Assembly (NCBI GenBank): GCA_902363045.1
Contig: CABIYX010000002.1
Location: 72,059 to 136,058, forward strand
Origin: Clostridiales bacterium
GTDB taxonomy: Bacteria; Bacillota; Clostridia; Oscillospirales; Oscillospiraceae
Reading direction: 5' to 3'
Length of the DNA stretch: 64,000 bases
The notes beneath the pieces were generated by a model, which was given only the letters and a program-made list of their open reading frames with translations, did no database searches and was not told where the DNA came from. Below, one piece after another: positions 1 through 8,870 of the stretch. The position numbers and the translations under genes are program-made. Position 1 is the first letter of the stretch, and every line of letters starts with the position of its first letter.

Positions 1-1832
1 TCGGCTCCACCTCGGAGTCCGGCCTGCACCACCTGGTGTACGAGATCGTGGACAACTCCATTGACGAGGCGTTGGCCGGTCACTGCACCGACATCACGGT
101 GACCATCAACCCCGGCAATACCATCACGGTCACCGACAACGGCCGCGGTATCCCGGTGGACATCCAGCCCCAGACCGGAAAGCCCGCCCTGGAGGTGGTG
201 TTCACCATCCTCCACGCCGGCGGCAAGTTCGGCGGCGGCGGGTACAAGGTCTCCGGCGGCCTGCACGGCGTGGGCGCGTCGGTGGTCAACGCCCTGAGCG
301 AGTGGCTGGAGGTCCAGGTCCATAAGAACGGCCAGATCTATGAGATGAAGTTCTCCCGGGGCAAGATCACCCAGGAAATGAAGATCGTGGGCCGCACCGA
401 CCACACCGGGACCACGGTTACCTTCAAGCCCGATCCGGAGATGTTCGACACCCTGGTGTACAGCTATGAGACCCTCCACACCCGGATGCGGGAGGAGGCC
501 TTCCTCAACGCGGGTCTGCGGATCCAGACTGTGGACCTGCGTCCCGGCCAGGAGCAGGAGGACGATATGTGCTATGAGGGGGGCATCCGGGAGTTTGTCA
601 CCTTCCTCAACAAGAGCAAGGATCCTCTGCACAGCGACGTGATCTATATGTCCGGCGCCCGGGAGGACAGCATGGCTGAGGTGGCCATGCAGTACAACGA
701 CGGATACAGCGAGGTCATGGTCTCCTTTGCCAACAACGTCCACACTCCGGAGGGCGGAATGCACGAGGAGGGCTTCAAACGGGCTCTGACCAACGCCCTG
801 AACGCCTACGGCCGGAAGATCAAGCTGCTCAAGGATGACGAGAAGGTGTCCGGCGAGGACTGCCGGGAGGGCCTGACCGCAGTCATCTCCGTCAAACTCA
901 CCGACGCCCAGTTCGAGGGCCAGACCAAGGCCAAGCTGGGCAACAGCGCGATCCGCACCCTGGTGAACAACATCGTCAGCGAAAAGCTGGAGATCTATCT
1001 GGAGGAGAATCCCGCCGTGGGCCGGGCCATTCTGGACAAGGCCCTCACCGCCAATCGGGCCCGGGAGGCCGCGAAGCGGGCCCGGGAGTCCATCCGCCGC
1101 AAGACGGCCCTGGGCGGGGCCGCTATGCCCGACAAGCTGCGGGACTGCAACGAGGCAAACCCCGAGCTGACCGAGCTCTACATCGTCGAGGGCGACTCCG
1201 CCGGCGGCTCGGCCACCCAGGGCCGGGACAGCCGCTTCCAGGCCATCCTCCCCCTGTGGGGCAAGATGCTCAACGTGGAAAAGGCCCGGGCGGACAAGGT
1301 GTACGGCAACGATAAGCTGACCCCGGTCATCACCGCCCTGGGGGCGGGCATTGGGGACGACTTCGACCTGAACAAGCTGCGCTATCACAAGGTCATTATC
1401 ATGGCCGATGCCGACGTGGACGGCGCCCACATCCGCACCCTGCTGCTCACCTTCTTCTTCCGCTTCATGCGGCCCCTCATCGAGCAGGGCTATGTGTACT
1501 CCGCCGTGCCTCCCCTGTTCAAGCTCACCCGGGGCAAGACCACCCGCCTGGCCTTCTCTGAGGAGGAGCGGGACGCTATCTCCGCCGAGATGCGGGGCGG
1601 CAATCCCAATGTGAAGATCGACATCAGCCGCTTCAAAGGCCTGGGCGAGATGAACCCCCACGAGCTGTGGGAGACCACCATGGACCCGGAAAAGCGCACC
1701 CTGCGCCGCATCGAGCTGGATGACGCCGTCCGGGCCGATGAGACCTTCACCATCCTGATGGGCGAGAAGGTGGAGCCCCGGAAGGAGTTCATCGAGAAGA
1801 ACGCCAAGTACGCCGTCAACCTGGATTATTGA
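1..1832 (+). CDS. gyrB: DNA gyrase subunit B, 5' end outside window
   Basis: The frame is open from the first complete codon (position 3), so the gene starts upstream and only the extreme N-terminus is missing. GyrB is the ATPase half of the A2B2 gyrase that introduces negative supercoils. Visible in order: the GHKL ATPase with [17 protein letters not shown] and the [14 protein letters not shown] lid; the transducer; the TOPRIM domain with [12 protein letters not shown] and the metal-binding [11 protein letters not shown]; then the [10 protein letters not shown] block near the C-terminus. [12 protein letters not shown] and the association with gyrA favour GyrB over ParE. gyrA follows on the same strand after a 99-nt spacer holding a palindromic repeat. 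Confidence 0.98.
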   Translation, partial: GSTSESGLHHLVYEIVDNSIDEALAGHCTDITVTINPGNTITVTDNGRGIPVDIQPQTGKPALEVVFTILHAGGKFGGGGYKVSGGLHGVGASVVNALSEWLEVQVHKNGQIYEMKFSRGKITQEMKIVGRTDHTGTTVTFKPDPEMFDTLVYSYETLHTRMREEAFLNAGLRIQTVDLRPGQEQEDDMCYEGGIREFVTFLNKSKDPLHSDVIYMSGAREDSMAEVAMQYNDGYSEVMVSFANNVHTPEGGMHEEGFKRALTNALNAYGRKIKLLKDDEKVSGEDCREGLTAVISVKLTDAQFEGQTKAKLGNSAIRTLVNNIVSEKLEIYLEENPAVGRAILDKALTANRAREAAKRARESIRRKTALGGAAMPDKLRDCNEANPELTELYIVEGDSAGGSATQGRDSRFQAILPLWGKMLNVEKARADKVYGNDKLTPVITALGAGIGDDFDLNKLRYHKVIIMADADVDGAHIRTLLLTFFFRFMRPLIEQGYVYSAVPPLFKLTRGKTTRLAFSEEERDAISAEMRGGNPNVKIDISRFKGLGEMNPHELWETTMDPEKRTLRRIELDDAVRADETFTILMGEKVEPRKEFIEKNAKYAVNLDY

Positions 1833-1843
1833 TGTATTGATGT

Positions 1844-1914
1844 GTAGGGGCGGATGTCCTCATCCGCCCGCCTGATCAATGCCTTTTCGGGCCGGTGAGG
1901 ACACCGGCCCCTAC
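1844..1914. repeat. GTAGGGG palindromic repeat pair between gyrB and gyrA
   Basis: Two back-to-back palindromes fill the gyrB-gyrA spacer. The first opens with GTAGGGGCGGATG and closes with CATCCGCCC. The second opens with GGGCCGGTG and closes with CACCGGCCCCTAC. The outer ends GTAGGGG and CCCCTAC are themselves inverted. It belongs to the same family as the large blocks near 8.1, 15.9 and 60.7 kb. The right end touches the AAGGAGG ribosome site of gyrA. Confidence 0.8.
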
Positions 1915-1931
1915 AAGGAGGAAAAACACGT

Positions 1932-4499
1932 ATGTCTAAAAAACCCCAATACGATCCTGAGGAGATCCGCTACCCGAACCAGAAGATCGAAATATCCCCT
2001 CTGGTTCCGGAGATGGAGCAGTCCTATATCGAATATGCCATGTCCGTCATTGTGGGCCGGGCCCTGCCCGACGTGCGGGATGGCCTGAAGCCGGTCCACC
2101 GCCGCATCCTCTACGCTATGTATGAGGACAATTTGACCTCAGACAAGCCCTTTAAAAAGTCGGCTACCTGCGTGGGCGATGTGCTGGGCCGCTACCACCC
2201 CCACGGAGACCAGTCTGTTTACGACGCCCTGGTTCGCCTGGCCCAGGACTTCTCCATGCGGTATATGCTGGTGGACGGCCACGGCAACTTCGGCTCCGTG
2301 GATGGCGATCCCCCCGCCGCCTACCGTTACACCGAGGCCCGGCTGTCCAAGCTGTCTGATGAAATGCTGCGGGACATTGAGAAGGATACTGTGGACTGGG
2401 ACCCCAACTTTGACGAGACCCGGAAGGAGCCCAAGGTGCTCCCCTCCCGGTTCCCCAACCTGCTGGTCAACGGCTCCAGCGGCATCGCCGTGGGCATGGC
2501 CACCAATATCCCGCCCCACAACCTTACAGAGGTCATCGACGCCGTGATCTGTGTTCTGGACGATCCGGAGGCCACCCTCCCCGACCTGATGGAGCATATC
2601 CACGGCCCCGACTTCCCCACCCGGGGCATCATCATGGGCCGCAGCGGCATCCGGGCGGCCTACGCCACCGGCCGGGGCCGGATCACCGTCCGGGCCCGCC
2701 ACGAGTTTGAGGAGTTCGGCAAGGACCGCACCCGCATCATCATCACTGAGATCCCCTATCAGGTGAATAAGCGGATGCTCATCAAGAATATGGCCGACCA
2801 GGTGGAGGACAAGCGCCTGGAGGGCATCTCCGACATCCGGGACGAGACCGACCGGAACGGTATGCGCATCGTCATTGAGTTGAAGCGGGACGCCAATCCC
2901 CAGGTGGTGCTCAACCGCCTGTTTGCCCAGACTCAGCTCCAGACCACCTTTGCCATCAATATGCTGGCCCTGGTGGAGGTCAACGGGAAGCTTCAGCCCA
3001 AGATCCTCTCCCTGCGGCACATTCTGGACGAGTACATCGCCTATCAGGAGCAGATCATCATCCGCCGCACCCGGTTCGACCTGAAAAAGGCCCAGGAGCG
3101 GGCCCACCTGCTGGAGGGCCTGTTGGTGGCCCAGGACAACATCGACGAGGTCATCCATATCATCCGCACCAGCTATGACGACGCCAGGCAGCGACTGTGC
3201 CAGCGCTTCGACCTGGATGAGATCCAGGCCCAGGCCATTCTGGATATGCGCCTGAAGGCCCTCCAGGGCCTGGACCGGGAGAAGCTGGAGAAGGAGTATC
3301 AGGAGTTGGAGGAGCGCATTGCCTACTTCAACCAGCTGCTCTCCAGCGAGGAGATGCTTCGGGGCGTGTTGAAGGAAGAACTTACCGCCATCCGGGACAA
3401 GTACGGCGACCAGCGGTACACTGAGATCCAGGATGTGGAGGACGAGATCGACATCGAGGACCTCATTGAGGAGGAGCAGTGCGTCTTTACCCTGACTCAG
3501 GCCGGCTACATCAAGCGCACCCCGGTGAGCGAGTACGCCGCCCAGTCCAAGGGCGGTATGGGCAAGAAGGGCATCACCACCCGGGAGGAGGACACCGTGG
3601 TGGATGTGTTCACCGCCTCCACCCATGACTACCTGCTGTTCTTTACCGACACTGGTAAGGTGTACCGGAAAAAGGGCTATCAGATCCCGGAGAGCGGAAA
3701 GACCGCCAAGGGGACCAACCTGGTGAATATCCTCCAGGTGGAGCCGGGAGAGCGGGTCCAGACCATGCTCCACTTCCGGGAGACCGGGGAGGAAGAGCTC
3801 TATCTGTTCATGGTCACCCGTCAGGGCACGGTCAAGCGCCTGGCGGTCTCCGCCCTGAAGAACATCCGGGCCAGCGGTATTCGTGCCCTGACCCTGGACG
3901 AGGGCGACGAGCTGGTCTGCGTTCTGGAGACCGACGGGGCCCAGAAGATCCTGATTGCCACCCACGACGGAATGGCTGTGTGCTTTGATGAGCAGGACGT
4001 CCGGCCCATGGGCCGGACCGCTGTGGGCGTCCGGGGGATCCGCCTGCGGGAGGGCGACTATGTGGTGGGGGCCGGCCGGGCTGCCGAGGGCCGGACCGTG
4101 CTGTCCATCACAGAAAATGGCTACGGCAAGCGCACCCCCGTGGAGGAATACCGGATCACAAACCGGGGCGGCCTGGGCATCAAGAACTATATGGTCACCG
4201 AAAAGACCGGCCCAGTGGTGGGCATCAAGGTGGTGGAGGGCGGCGAGGACCTGCTGCTGGTCACCCAGGCGGGCATCCTGATCCGCACCCATGTGGACAC
4301 GATCCGCACCGCCGGCCGGGCCACCCAGGGCGTCATTGTCATGCGCTTCAAGGAGGATGGAGACAGAGTGATCTCCCTGGCACTGGCCGACCGGGAGGAG
4401 GAAGAATCCACAAATTCAGAGAAAATTGTGGAAAACTCTCTGGCTTCCGGGCAAGACGGATCGGAGGCGCCGGAGCAGGTCTCCACGGAGGAGCCTTGA
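1932..4499 (+). CDS. gyrA: DNA gyrase subunit A
   Basis: 855 residues, close to the usual GyrA length. This subunit breaks and rejoins DNA. The winged-helix/tower region carries the active-site Tyr133 in [10 protein letters not shown]. The C-terminal beta-pinwheel carries a GyrA-box in a diverged form ([10 protein letters not shown] from Q538; the usual form is QRRGGKG), which still favours GyrA over ParC. The quinolone-determining region reads [15 protein letters not shown]: the position equal to E. coli Ser83 is Gln94, while the Asp87 equivalent (Asp98) is kept. The C-terminal tail after the pinwheel is acidic. ATG follows AAGGAGGAAAAACACGT. The gene probably shares a transcript with gyrB and the DIP1984 gene 38 nt downstream. 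Confidence 0.98.
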   Translation: MSKKPQYDPEEIRYPNQKIEISPLVPEMEQSYIEYAMSVIVGRALPDVRDGLKPVHRRILYAMYEDNLTSDKPFKKSATCVGDVLGRYHPHGDQSVYDALVRLAQDFSMRYMLVDGHGNFGSVDGDPPAAYRYTEARLSKLSDEMLRDIEKDTVDWDPNFDETRKEPKVLPSRFPNLLVNGSSGIAVGMATNIPPHNLTEVIDAVICVLDDPEATLPDLMEHIHGPDFPTRGIIMGRSGIRAAYATGRGRITVRARHEFEEFGKDRTRIIITEIPYQVNKRMLIKNMADQVEDKRLEGISDIRDETDRNGMRIVIELKRDANPQVVLNRLFAQTQLQTTFAINMLALVEVNGKLQPKILSLRHILDEYIAYQEQIIIRRTRFDLKKAQERAHLLEGLLVAQDNIDEVIHIIRTSYDDARQRLCQRFDLDEIQAQAILDMRLKALQGLDREKLEKEYQELEERIAYFNQLLSSEEMLRGVLKEELTAIRDKYGDQRYTEIQDVEDEIDIEDLIEEEQCVFTLTQAGYIKRTPVSEYAAQSKGGMGKKGITTREEDTVVDVFTASTHDYLLFFTDTGKVYRKKGYQIPESGKTAKGTNLVNILQVEPGERVQTMLHFRETGEEELYLFMVTRQGTVKRLAVSALKNIRASGIRALTLDEGDELVCVLETDGAQKILIATHDGMAVCFDEQDVRPMGRTAVGVRGIRLREGDYVVGAGRAAEGRTVLSITENGYGKRTPVEEYRITNRGGLGIKNYMVTEKTGPVVGIKVVEGGEDLLLVTQAGILIRTHVDTIRTAGRATQGVIVMRFKEDGDRVISLALADREEEESTNSEKIVENSLASGQDGSEAPEQVSTEEP

Positions 4500-4537
4500 C
4501 CGGCGGAGATCAGCCATAGAACAGAAAGGACAAAACC

Positions 4538-4996
4538 ATGAAATTGGCAAACGCACTCTCCCAGCGCGCTGAGCTTCAGACCTGTATCCGGCAGCTGGAG
4601 GAGCGATTGAACAACAACGCGCAGGTCCAGGAGGGGGAGGAGCCCGCGGAGGACCCCATGGAGCTTCTCCGGGAGCTGGATGAGGATTACGCCCAGCTGG
4701 AGGCTCTGATCGCCCGGATCAACCGGACCAACAGCGCCACCCTGGTGGACGGGGTCCCGCTGTCCGACCTGCTGGCCCGCCGGGACTGCATGACCGGCCG
4801 ACTGGGGATCCTCCGTGGTTTTTTAAGCAGCGCCAGCAGCCTGGTCAGCCGCCGGACGGTGGGTGAGATCCGGATCCGCAGCGCTGTCAACGTCCGGGAG
4901 CTGCAAAAGCAGGTGGATCAGCAGTCCAAAAGCCTGCGGGAGCTGGACGCTGTTATTCAGGAAACCAACTGGACCACAGAGCTGATGGAGCACTGA
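4538..4996 (+). CDS. DIP1984 family protein
   Basis: 152 residues, matching the small DIP1984 (DUF6847) family of unknown function, which is typically about 150 aa. The protein looks almost wholly helical. An N-terminal coiled-coil-like segment (LSQRAELQTCIRQLEERLNN) is followed by the family's conserved LLRELDEDYAQLEALIARIN region, then SATLVDGVPLSDLLARRD, and a last helix ending in DAVIQETNWTTELME. No signal peptide or membrane segment. It starts with ATG after AGAAAGGACAAAACC, 38 nt behind gyrA, so co-transcription with gyrase is likely. The family is recognised; its function is not known to me. Confidence 0.85.
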   Translation: MKLANALSQRAELQTCIRQLEERLNNNAQVQEGEEPAEDPMELLRELDEDYAQLEALIARINRTNSATLVDGVPLSDLLARRDCMTGRLGILRGFLSSASSLVSRRTVGEIRIRSAVNVRELQKQVDQQSKSLRELDAVIQETNWTTELMEH

Positions 4997-5007
4997 GAGA
5001 AGAAAAC

Positions 5008-5043
5008 GCTTTGGGGCGGGGATCCATGTCCCCACCCAAAAGC
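5008..5043 (+). terminator. Imperfect hairpin after the gyrBA operon
   Basis: GCTTTGGGGCGGGGA pairs with TCCCCACCCAAAAGC around a short loop, with two mismatches or G-U pairs. It begins 12 nt past the DIP1984-family stop codon. There is no long T-run after it, so termination is only a suggestion. Confidence 0.45.
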
Positions 5044-5235
5044 TTTGGCAGCACAGAAGGCGGGCGTCAAGCTCCCTGTGCCGGAGCAGATAGGCACACA
5101 GTTATGGTAACGCGCGGGACCATGCGCTGGGTTCGACTCCTGGGTATTGTTACGTCCGGTACAGTAACACGGGCACCGTGATCCATGACAGTTATGACCG
5201 GACGCCGATTTTGTGCGGGTGGGCTTGGGGATCAA
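5039..5235 (+). pseudogene. Decayed coding remnant, one frameshift
   Basis: No start or intact frame, but two adjacent frames read like one protein fragment. The first (5039-5110) ends VKLPVPEQIGTQLW before a stop. The frame one base away then continues as SYGNARDHALGSTPGYC and YVRYSNTGTVIHDSYDRTP up to GWAWGS. The pattern of a Tyr/Val strand followed by a SNTGTV turn resembles the C-terminal ends of DUF6273-like phage or surface proteins, but the family is not secure. The AT-rich DUF559 unit starts exactly where the fragment ends, so insertion into an older gene is possible. Confidence 0.3.
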
Positions 5236-5296
5236 AAAAGCCTTCCCCCCACAGGGGGGAAGGTGGCACGGCCAAAGGCCGTGACGGATGAGGGGG
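5234..5296 (+). repeat. Left terminal inverted repeat of the DUF559 unit
   Basis: Contains the perfect palindrome CCTTCCCCCC-ACA-GGGGGGAAGG and a second hairpin (CACGGCC-AAA-GGCCGTG), followed by GGATGAGGGGG. It matches the right end in reverse orientation apart from the second hairpin, which differs. Confidence 0.7.
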
Positions 5297-5305
5297 CGAA
5301 GAGAT

Positions 5306-6157
5306 ATGAAACCAGAGCGAAAAAACTTTGCCCAACATCTTAGAAAAGAAGCGACACCGGAAGAGCGACATCTGTGGTATGATTTTTTAAAGTCATACCC
5401 GATTCAATTTCGCTGTCAGGTTCCGTTTGGTCCGTATTTTTTAGACTTTTATTGTGCAAAAGCAAAATTAGCTGTGGAACTTGACGGCGCGCAACATTAC
5501 GAAGAAGAAAAACAGCAGTATGATCGAATCAGAACTGTATTCTTACAAAAAAACTACCAGATCAAAGTTATTCGTTTCACAAATCTGGAAATAGCACAGC
5601 AGTTTGAAGGGGTATGCACAACAATTCATCGAGAAGTGATACAGAGGGCCCCCTTATCCGCCCCCTGCGGGGGCACCTTCCCCCCACAGGGGGGAAGGCT
5701 TTTCAATCAGGAGGCAGTCATGAAAACAGTTACGATCTACACCGACGGGGCCTGCTCCGGCAATCCGGGTCCCGGAGGCTGGGGCGCCATCCTGATGTAC
5801 GGCCCCCACAAGAAGGAGATGTCCGGCGGAGAGTCTCAGACCACGAACAACCGCATGGAGCTCACCGGGGCGATCTCTGCCCTTCGGGCTTTGAAGGAGC
5901 CCTGTCAGGTGGAATTGTACTCCGACTCCAAGTATGTCATCGACGCCCTGGAAAAGGGCTGGGCTAAGGGCTGGCGGGCCAGAGGCTGGATCAAGGGAGA
6001 CAAGAAACCCGCCCTGAACCCCGACCTGTGGCAGCAGCTGCTGGAGCTGTGTGAATATCACACCGTCAACCTCCACTGGGTAAAGGGACACGCCAGCAAC
6101 CCCTACAACAACCGCTGTGACGAGCTGGCGGTGGCGGAGAGCAGAAAATTCCGATGA
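5306..6157 (+). CDS. DUF559 endonuclease-like protein reading through into RNase HI
   Basis: From ATG 5306 (an in-frame ATG at 5288 lies inside the repeat) the frame encodes about 115 residues of DUF559. These carry [18 protein letters not shown], then [25 protein letters not shown], which gives the Asp and Glu-x-Asp of a PD-(D/E)XK/Vsr-like nuclease core. DUF559 proteins are usually about 115-120 aa and are tied to DNA-repair or restriction-like nucleases. There is no stop codon: the frame crosses the right repeat ([19 protein letters not shown]) and enters rnhA, giving a possible 283-aa fusion. A/T-rich codon use contrasts with every neighbour. Whether the fusion is made, or the two parts are translated separately, cannot be told from sequence. 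Confidence 0.65.
   Translation: MKPERKNFAQHLRKEATPEERHLWYDFLKSYPIQFRCQVPFGPYFLDFYCAKAKLAVELDGAQHYEEEKQQYDRIRTVFLQKNYQIKVIRFTNLEIAQQFEGVCTTIHREVIQRAPLSAPCGGTFPPQGGRLFNQEAVMKTVTIYTDGACSGNPGPGGWGAILMYGPHKKEMSGGESQTTNNRMELTGAISALRALKEPCQVELYSDSKYVIDALEKGWAKGWRARGWIKGDKKPALNPDLWQQLLELCEYHTVNLHWVKGHASNPYNNRCDELAVAESRKFR
5648..5704 (+). repeat. Right terminal inverted repeat of the DUF559 unit
   Basis: Reverse-complement partner of the left end, with the same CCTTCCCCCC-ACA-GGGGGGAAGG palindrome. It lies in frame inside the DUF559-rnhA reading frame and ends 15 nt before the rnhA ATG. Confidence 0.7.
5720..6157 (+). CDS. rnhA: Ribonuclease HI
   Basis: 145 residues from ATG 5720, which has its own AGGAGG 5 nt upstream. 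This is the usual size for single-domain RNase HI (E. coli 155 aa). The enzyme cleaves RNA in RNA-DNA hybrids. All acidic active-site positions are visible: Asp9 in [11 protein letters not shown], Glu in [10 protein letters not shown], Asp in [11 protein letters not shown], and the final Asp in NRCDELA, with the KGH histidine before it. The basic [15 protein letters not shown] handle is present. It shares its frame with the upstream DUF559 gene without an intervening stop. A palindrome with two DnaA boxes begins at its stop codon. Confidence 0.95.
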   Translation: MKTVTIYTDGACSGNPGPGGWGAILMYGPHKKEMSGGESQTTNNRMELTGAISALRALKEPCQVELYSDSKYVIDALEKGWAKGWRARGWIKGDKKPALNPDLWQQLLELCEYHTVNLHWVKGHASNPYNNRCDELAVAESRKFR

Positions 6158-6192
6158 TTTATCCACATTTTTCGCAAAAAATGTGGATAAAT
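6157..6192. promoter_or_regulatory. Perfect inverted pair of DnaA boxes
   Basis: A 16-bp perfect stem with a 4-nt loop holds TTATCCACA (6159-6167) and its inverse TGTGGATAA (6182-6190). Both equal the strong DnaA-box consensus TTATNCACA. It sits at the rnhA stop codon and ahead of the glyQS promoter. It could also act as a weak terminator. Confidence 0.55.
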
Positions 6193-6218
6193 TCCGGCGT
6201 GCGGCAAGAAAGCTGCCC

Positions 6219-6247
6219 TTGACAACCTGGGTTTTGTATATTACAAT
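6219..6247 (+). promoter_or_regulatory. Sigma-70 type promoter for the glyQS T-box leader
   Basis: TTGACA (6219-6224), a 17-nt spacer, TACAAT (6242-6247). Transcription would start near 6254 and run into the T-box leader. Confidence 0.85.
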
Positions 6248-6253
6248 GTCACT

Positions 6254-6485
6254 CAAAGCAGAGACAGAGAACAGTACCCCCCGCCGGGGCGCAAGAGAGA
6301 GGATGGCCGGTGCGAATCCTTCGAGGGCGGAGTGGGAAGGCCCTCTGGAGCGCGGGCAGGAAATGGCCCGCCGGTCCCCCGCCGTTACCGGGAACGAAGT
6401 GCGTGTCAGCCAGACACGAATTCAGGTGGAACCACGGACAGCTTTGTTCGCCCTGAGCCGATACAGCCGGCTCAGGGCGTTTTTG
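6254..6485 (+). promoter_or_regulatory. T-box riboswitch (glycyl) upstream of glyQS
   Basis: A structured leader of about 230 nt between a consensus promoter and a terminator hairpin. The T-box core is at 6424-6437 (AGGTGGAACCACGG). The bulge reads TGGA, whose last base would pair with U73, the discriminator base typical of bacterial tRNA-Gly. Stem I material with an AGAGAG motif lies near 6290-6360; I could not fix the specifier codon by eye. Uncharged tRNA-Gly should favour the antiterminator and switch on glyQS. Confidence 0.85.
6449..6485 (+). terminator. Conditional terminator of the T-box leader
   Basis: CGCCCTGAGCC pairs perfectly with GGCTCAGGGCG (loop GATACAGCC), followed by TTTTTGTTT. 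It lies directly behind the T-box sequence. Confidence 0.9.
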
Positions 6486-6564
6486 TTTGCTCTGGGCCAT
6501 GAGAAGAACCCCCGCCCTACCGGCTTCTTCTCAACGAAAAATCAAAGAAAAAGGAGCAAGCATC

Positions 6565-7986
6565 ATGAAAAACAGCGAAAAGACCATGGAAAAGATCGTC
6601 GCTCTGTGTAAAGGACGGGGATTTATCTTCTCCGGCTCTGAGATCTACGGCGGTCTGGCCAACACCTGGGACTACGGCCCTCTGGGTGTGGAGCTGAAAA
6701 ACAACGTGAAGAAGGCGTGGTGGAAGAAGTTCGTCCAGGAGAACCCCTATAACGTGGGCCTGGACGCCGCCATCCTGATGAATCCCCAGGTTTGGGTGGC
6801 CTCCGGCCATGTGGGCGGCTTCTCCGACCCTCTGATGGACTGTAAGGAGTGCAAGGAGCGCTTTCGCGCCGACAAGGTCATTGAGGACTGGTGCCAGGAG
6901 AACAGCTTTGAGCTGGGCCACAGTGTGGACGCCATGAGCCAGGCGGAGATGAAGGCCTTTGTGGAGGAGCACAACATCTGCTGCCCCACCTGCGGCGAGT
7001 TCAACTGGACGGACATCCGGCAGTTCAACCTGATGTTCAAGACCTTCCAGGGGGTCACCGAGGACGCCAAGAATACCGTTTATCTCCGTCCTGAGACCGC
7101 CCAGGGCATTTTTGTCAACTTCCAGAACGTCCAGCGGACCACCCGCCGGAAGCTGCCCTTCGGCGTATGCCAGATCGGCAAGTCCTTCCGCAACGAGATC
7201 ACCCCGGGCAACTTCACCTTCCGCACCCGTGAGTTTGAGCAGATGGAGCTGGAGTTCTTCTGCAAGCCGGGCACCGAGCTGGAGTGGTTCGCCTATTGGA
7301 AAAAGTTCTGCCACGACTGGCTGCTGGGCCTGGGCATCCGGGACGAGAACCTGCGCCTGCGGGATCACGACCCCGAGGAGTTGAGCCACTACTCCAACGC
7401 CACCACCGACTTTGAGTTCGTGTTCCCCTTCGGCTGGGGCGAGCTGTGGGGCGTGGCCTCCCGCACCAACTTCGACCTGACCGCCCACCAGAACACCTCC
7501 GGCAAGGATCAGACCTACTTCGATCAGGAGAGCGGCGAGCACTACATCCCCTATGTGGTGGAGCCCTCTCTGGGCGCCGACCGTGTTACCCTGGCCTTCC
7601 TGGTGGACGCCTACGACGAGGAGGTGGTGGACGCCGAGAAGAACGACGTTCGCACCGTCCTGCGCCTCCACCCCGCTCTGGCCCCCTTCAAGTGCGCCGT
7701 GCTGCCCCTGTCCAAGAAGCTGGGCGAAAAGGGACGGGAGATCCAGGCCGAGCTGTCCAAGTACTTCATGGTGGATTATGACGACGCCGGCTCCATCGGC
7801 AAGCGCTACCGCCGTGAGGATGAGATCGGCACGCCCTATTGCATCACCGTGGACTTCCAGACTGTGGGCGACGACAAGACCCCCGCGGACAACGCCGTCA
7901 CGATCCGGGACCGTGACACCATGGAGCAGGTGCGCGTTCCCATCAGCGAGCTGAAGAGCTGGCTGGAGGAGAAGCTGGCGTATTGA
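6565..7986 (+). CDS. glyQS: Glycyl-tRNA synthetase, single-chain dimeric type
   Basis: 473 residues from ATG 6565, chosen for AAAGGAGCAAGCATC upstream and because the protein then begins [19 protein letters not shown]. Class II synthetase of the alpha2 kind (archaeal/eukaryotic/Firmicute), not the alpha2-beta2 GlyQ/GlyS pair. Motif 1 surrounds [19 protein letters not shown]. Motif 2 includes [20 protein letters not shown]. Motif 3 is in [16 protein letters not shown]. Two CxxC pairs (CKEC and CPTC) in the insertion suggest a zinc site. The C-terminal anticodon-binding domain ends in [13 protein letters not shown]. Expression should follow tRNA-Gly charging through the leader. Confidence 0.97.
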   Translation: MKNSEKTMEKIVALCKGRGFIFSGSEIYGGLANTWDYGPLGVELKNNVKKAWWKKFVQENPYNVGLDAAILMNPQVWVASGHVGGFSDPLMDCKECKERFRADKVIEDWCQENSFELGHSVDAMSQAEMKAFVEEHNICCPTCGEFNWTDIRQFNLMFKTFQGVTEDAKNTVYLRPETAQGIFVNFQNVQRTTRRKLPFGVCQIGKSFRNEITPGNFTFRTREFEQMELEFFCKPGTELEWFAYWKKFCHDWLLGLGIRDENLRLRDHDPEELSHYSNATTDFEFVFPFGWGELWGVASRTNFDLTAHQNTSGKDQTYFDQESGEHYIPYVVEPSLGADRVTLAFLVDAYDEEVVDAEKNDVRTVLRLHPALAPFKCAVLPLSKKLGEKGREIQAELSKYFMVDYDDAGSIGKRYRREDEIGTPYCITVDFQTVGDDKTPADNAVTIRDRDTMEQVRVPISELKSWLEEKLAY

Positions 7987-8006
7987 TCGTCATTTGAGAA
8001 AGCAGA

Positions 8007-8049
8007 AAACCGTCTGGAGCAGTTGTAAGGCTGTTCCAGACGGTTTTTT
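8007..8049 (+). terminator. Terminator after glyQS
   Basis: AACCGTCTGGA and TCCAGACGGTT form a strong stem followed by T6, beginning about 20 nt past the glyQS stop codon. Confidence 0.9.
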
Positions 8050-8095
8050 AGTTGCGGTCCTATAAGAGAATATGTGGGTCTGGAACGGCGGACAG

Positions 8096-8806
8096 CCGCC
8101 CTCCTGTTCTCCGCCACGGAATGTTTCCCCCACGATTCCGTAGGGGAGGGGCTCGCCCCTCCCGTTGTCTGGTTCTGCTGTGATTTGCCAGAAACGCCGT
8201 AGGGGCGGCCCTCTGTGGCCGCCCGCCAGGTCTCTGCCGCAGAATGTTTTCCCCACCATTCCGTAGGGGCGGGTCTCCTGACCCGCCCGCTTTCCGTGGA
8301 CCATGACATTCGTAGGGCGCGACGACCCGGCGCGCCGCCTCAAAGGGCGAAACCCCAGCGTTGACCGAAGAAATTCCGAAACCGGCGGGAGGGGCAAGCC
8401 CCTCCCCTACGGGATGAATGGGGAAACGTCCCACAACGAGGGACGGGCAGCCACAGAGGGCCGCCCACCCTTCGTGGACCATGACATCCGTAGGGCGCGA
8501 CGACCCGGCGCGCCGCCACCCCAGCGTTGACCGAAAAAATTCCGAAACCCGGCGGGAGGGGTAAGCCCCTCCCCTACGGGATGACAGGGAAAATGTCCCG
8601 CAGCGGGGGACGGGCGGGTCTCCTGGCCCTCCCTCCGTAGACCATGATGCCCGTAGGGCGCGACGACCCGGCGCGCCGCCACCCCAGCGTTGACCGAAGA
8701 AATTCCGAAACCCAGCGGGAGGGGCAAGCCCCTCCCCTACGGGATAAACGGGGAAACGTCCCGTAACGGAGGACGGGCGGCCACAGAGTGCCGCCCCTAC
8801 GGCGTT
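8096..8806. repeat. Composite palindromic repeat block 1
   Basis: This 0.7-kb gene-free block is built from four palindrome modules. B: GTAGGGGAGGGGCTCGCCCC (from 8140). C: GTAGGGGCGGCC closing GGCCGCCC (from 8199). A: GTAGGGGCGGGTCTCCTGAC closing CCGCCC (from 8263). D: GTAGGGCGCGACGACCCG closing GCGCGCC (8312, 8490, 8653). Between modules, fixed linkers recur, such as GTTGACCGAAGAAATTCCGA and a GGGGAAACGTCCC hairpin. The D-B-C run repeats three times with spacings of 178 and 163 bp. Reading frames across it on both strands only reflect the repeat. Confidence 0.85.
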
Positions 8807-8870
8807 TTTAACAGCCCCATTTGGTCCAGTGCGGCGGGGAGTATGCGGGAGAATTGTATTTTCCGCCAGG

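Larger units (their letters stand above)
5234..5704 (+). mobile_element. DUF559 endonuclease unit bounded by hairpin inverted repeats
   Basis: A roughly 470-bp block much richer in A+T than its surroundings. The left end reads AAAAAAGCCTTCCCCCC, ACA, GGGGGGAAGGTG and then GGATGAGGGGG. The right end is nearly the reverse complement: CCCCCTTATCC, CACCTTCCCCCC, ACA, GGGGGGAAGGCTTTT. Each end is also a palindrome by itself. The only gene inside is a DUF559 (Vsr-like PD-(D/E)XK) endonuclease. No transposase is present. The idea that the unit is mobile is an inference from ends, composition and context. Confidence 0.55.

Noticed and set aside
2139..4292. Long open frame of 717 codons on the minus strand
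   Set aside because: It lies opposite gyrA, has no family resemblance, and arises from the G/C-rich third positions of the real gene.
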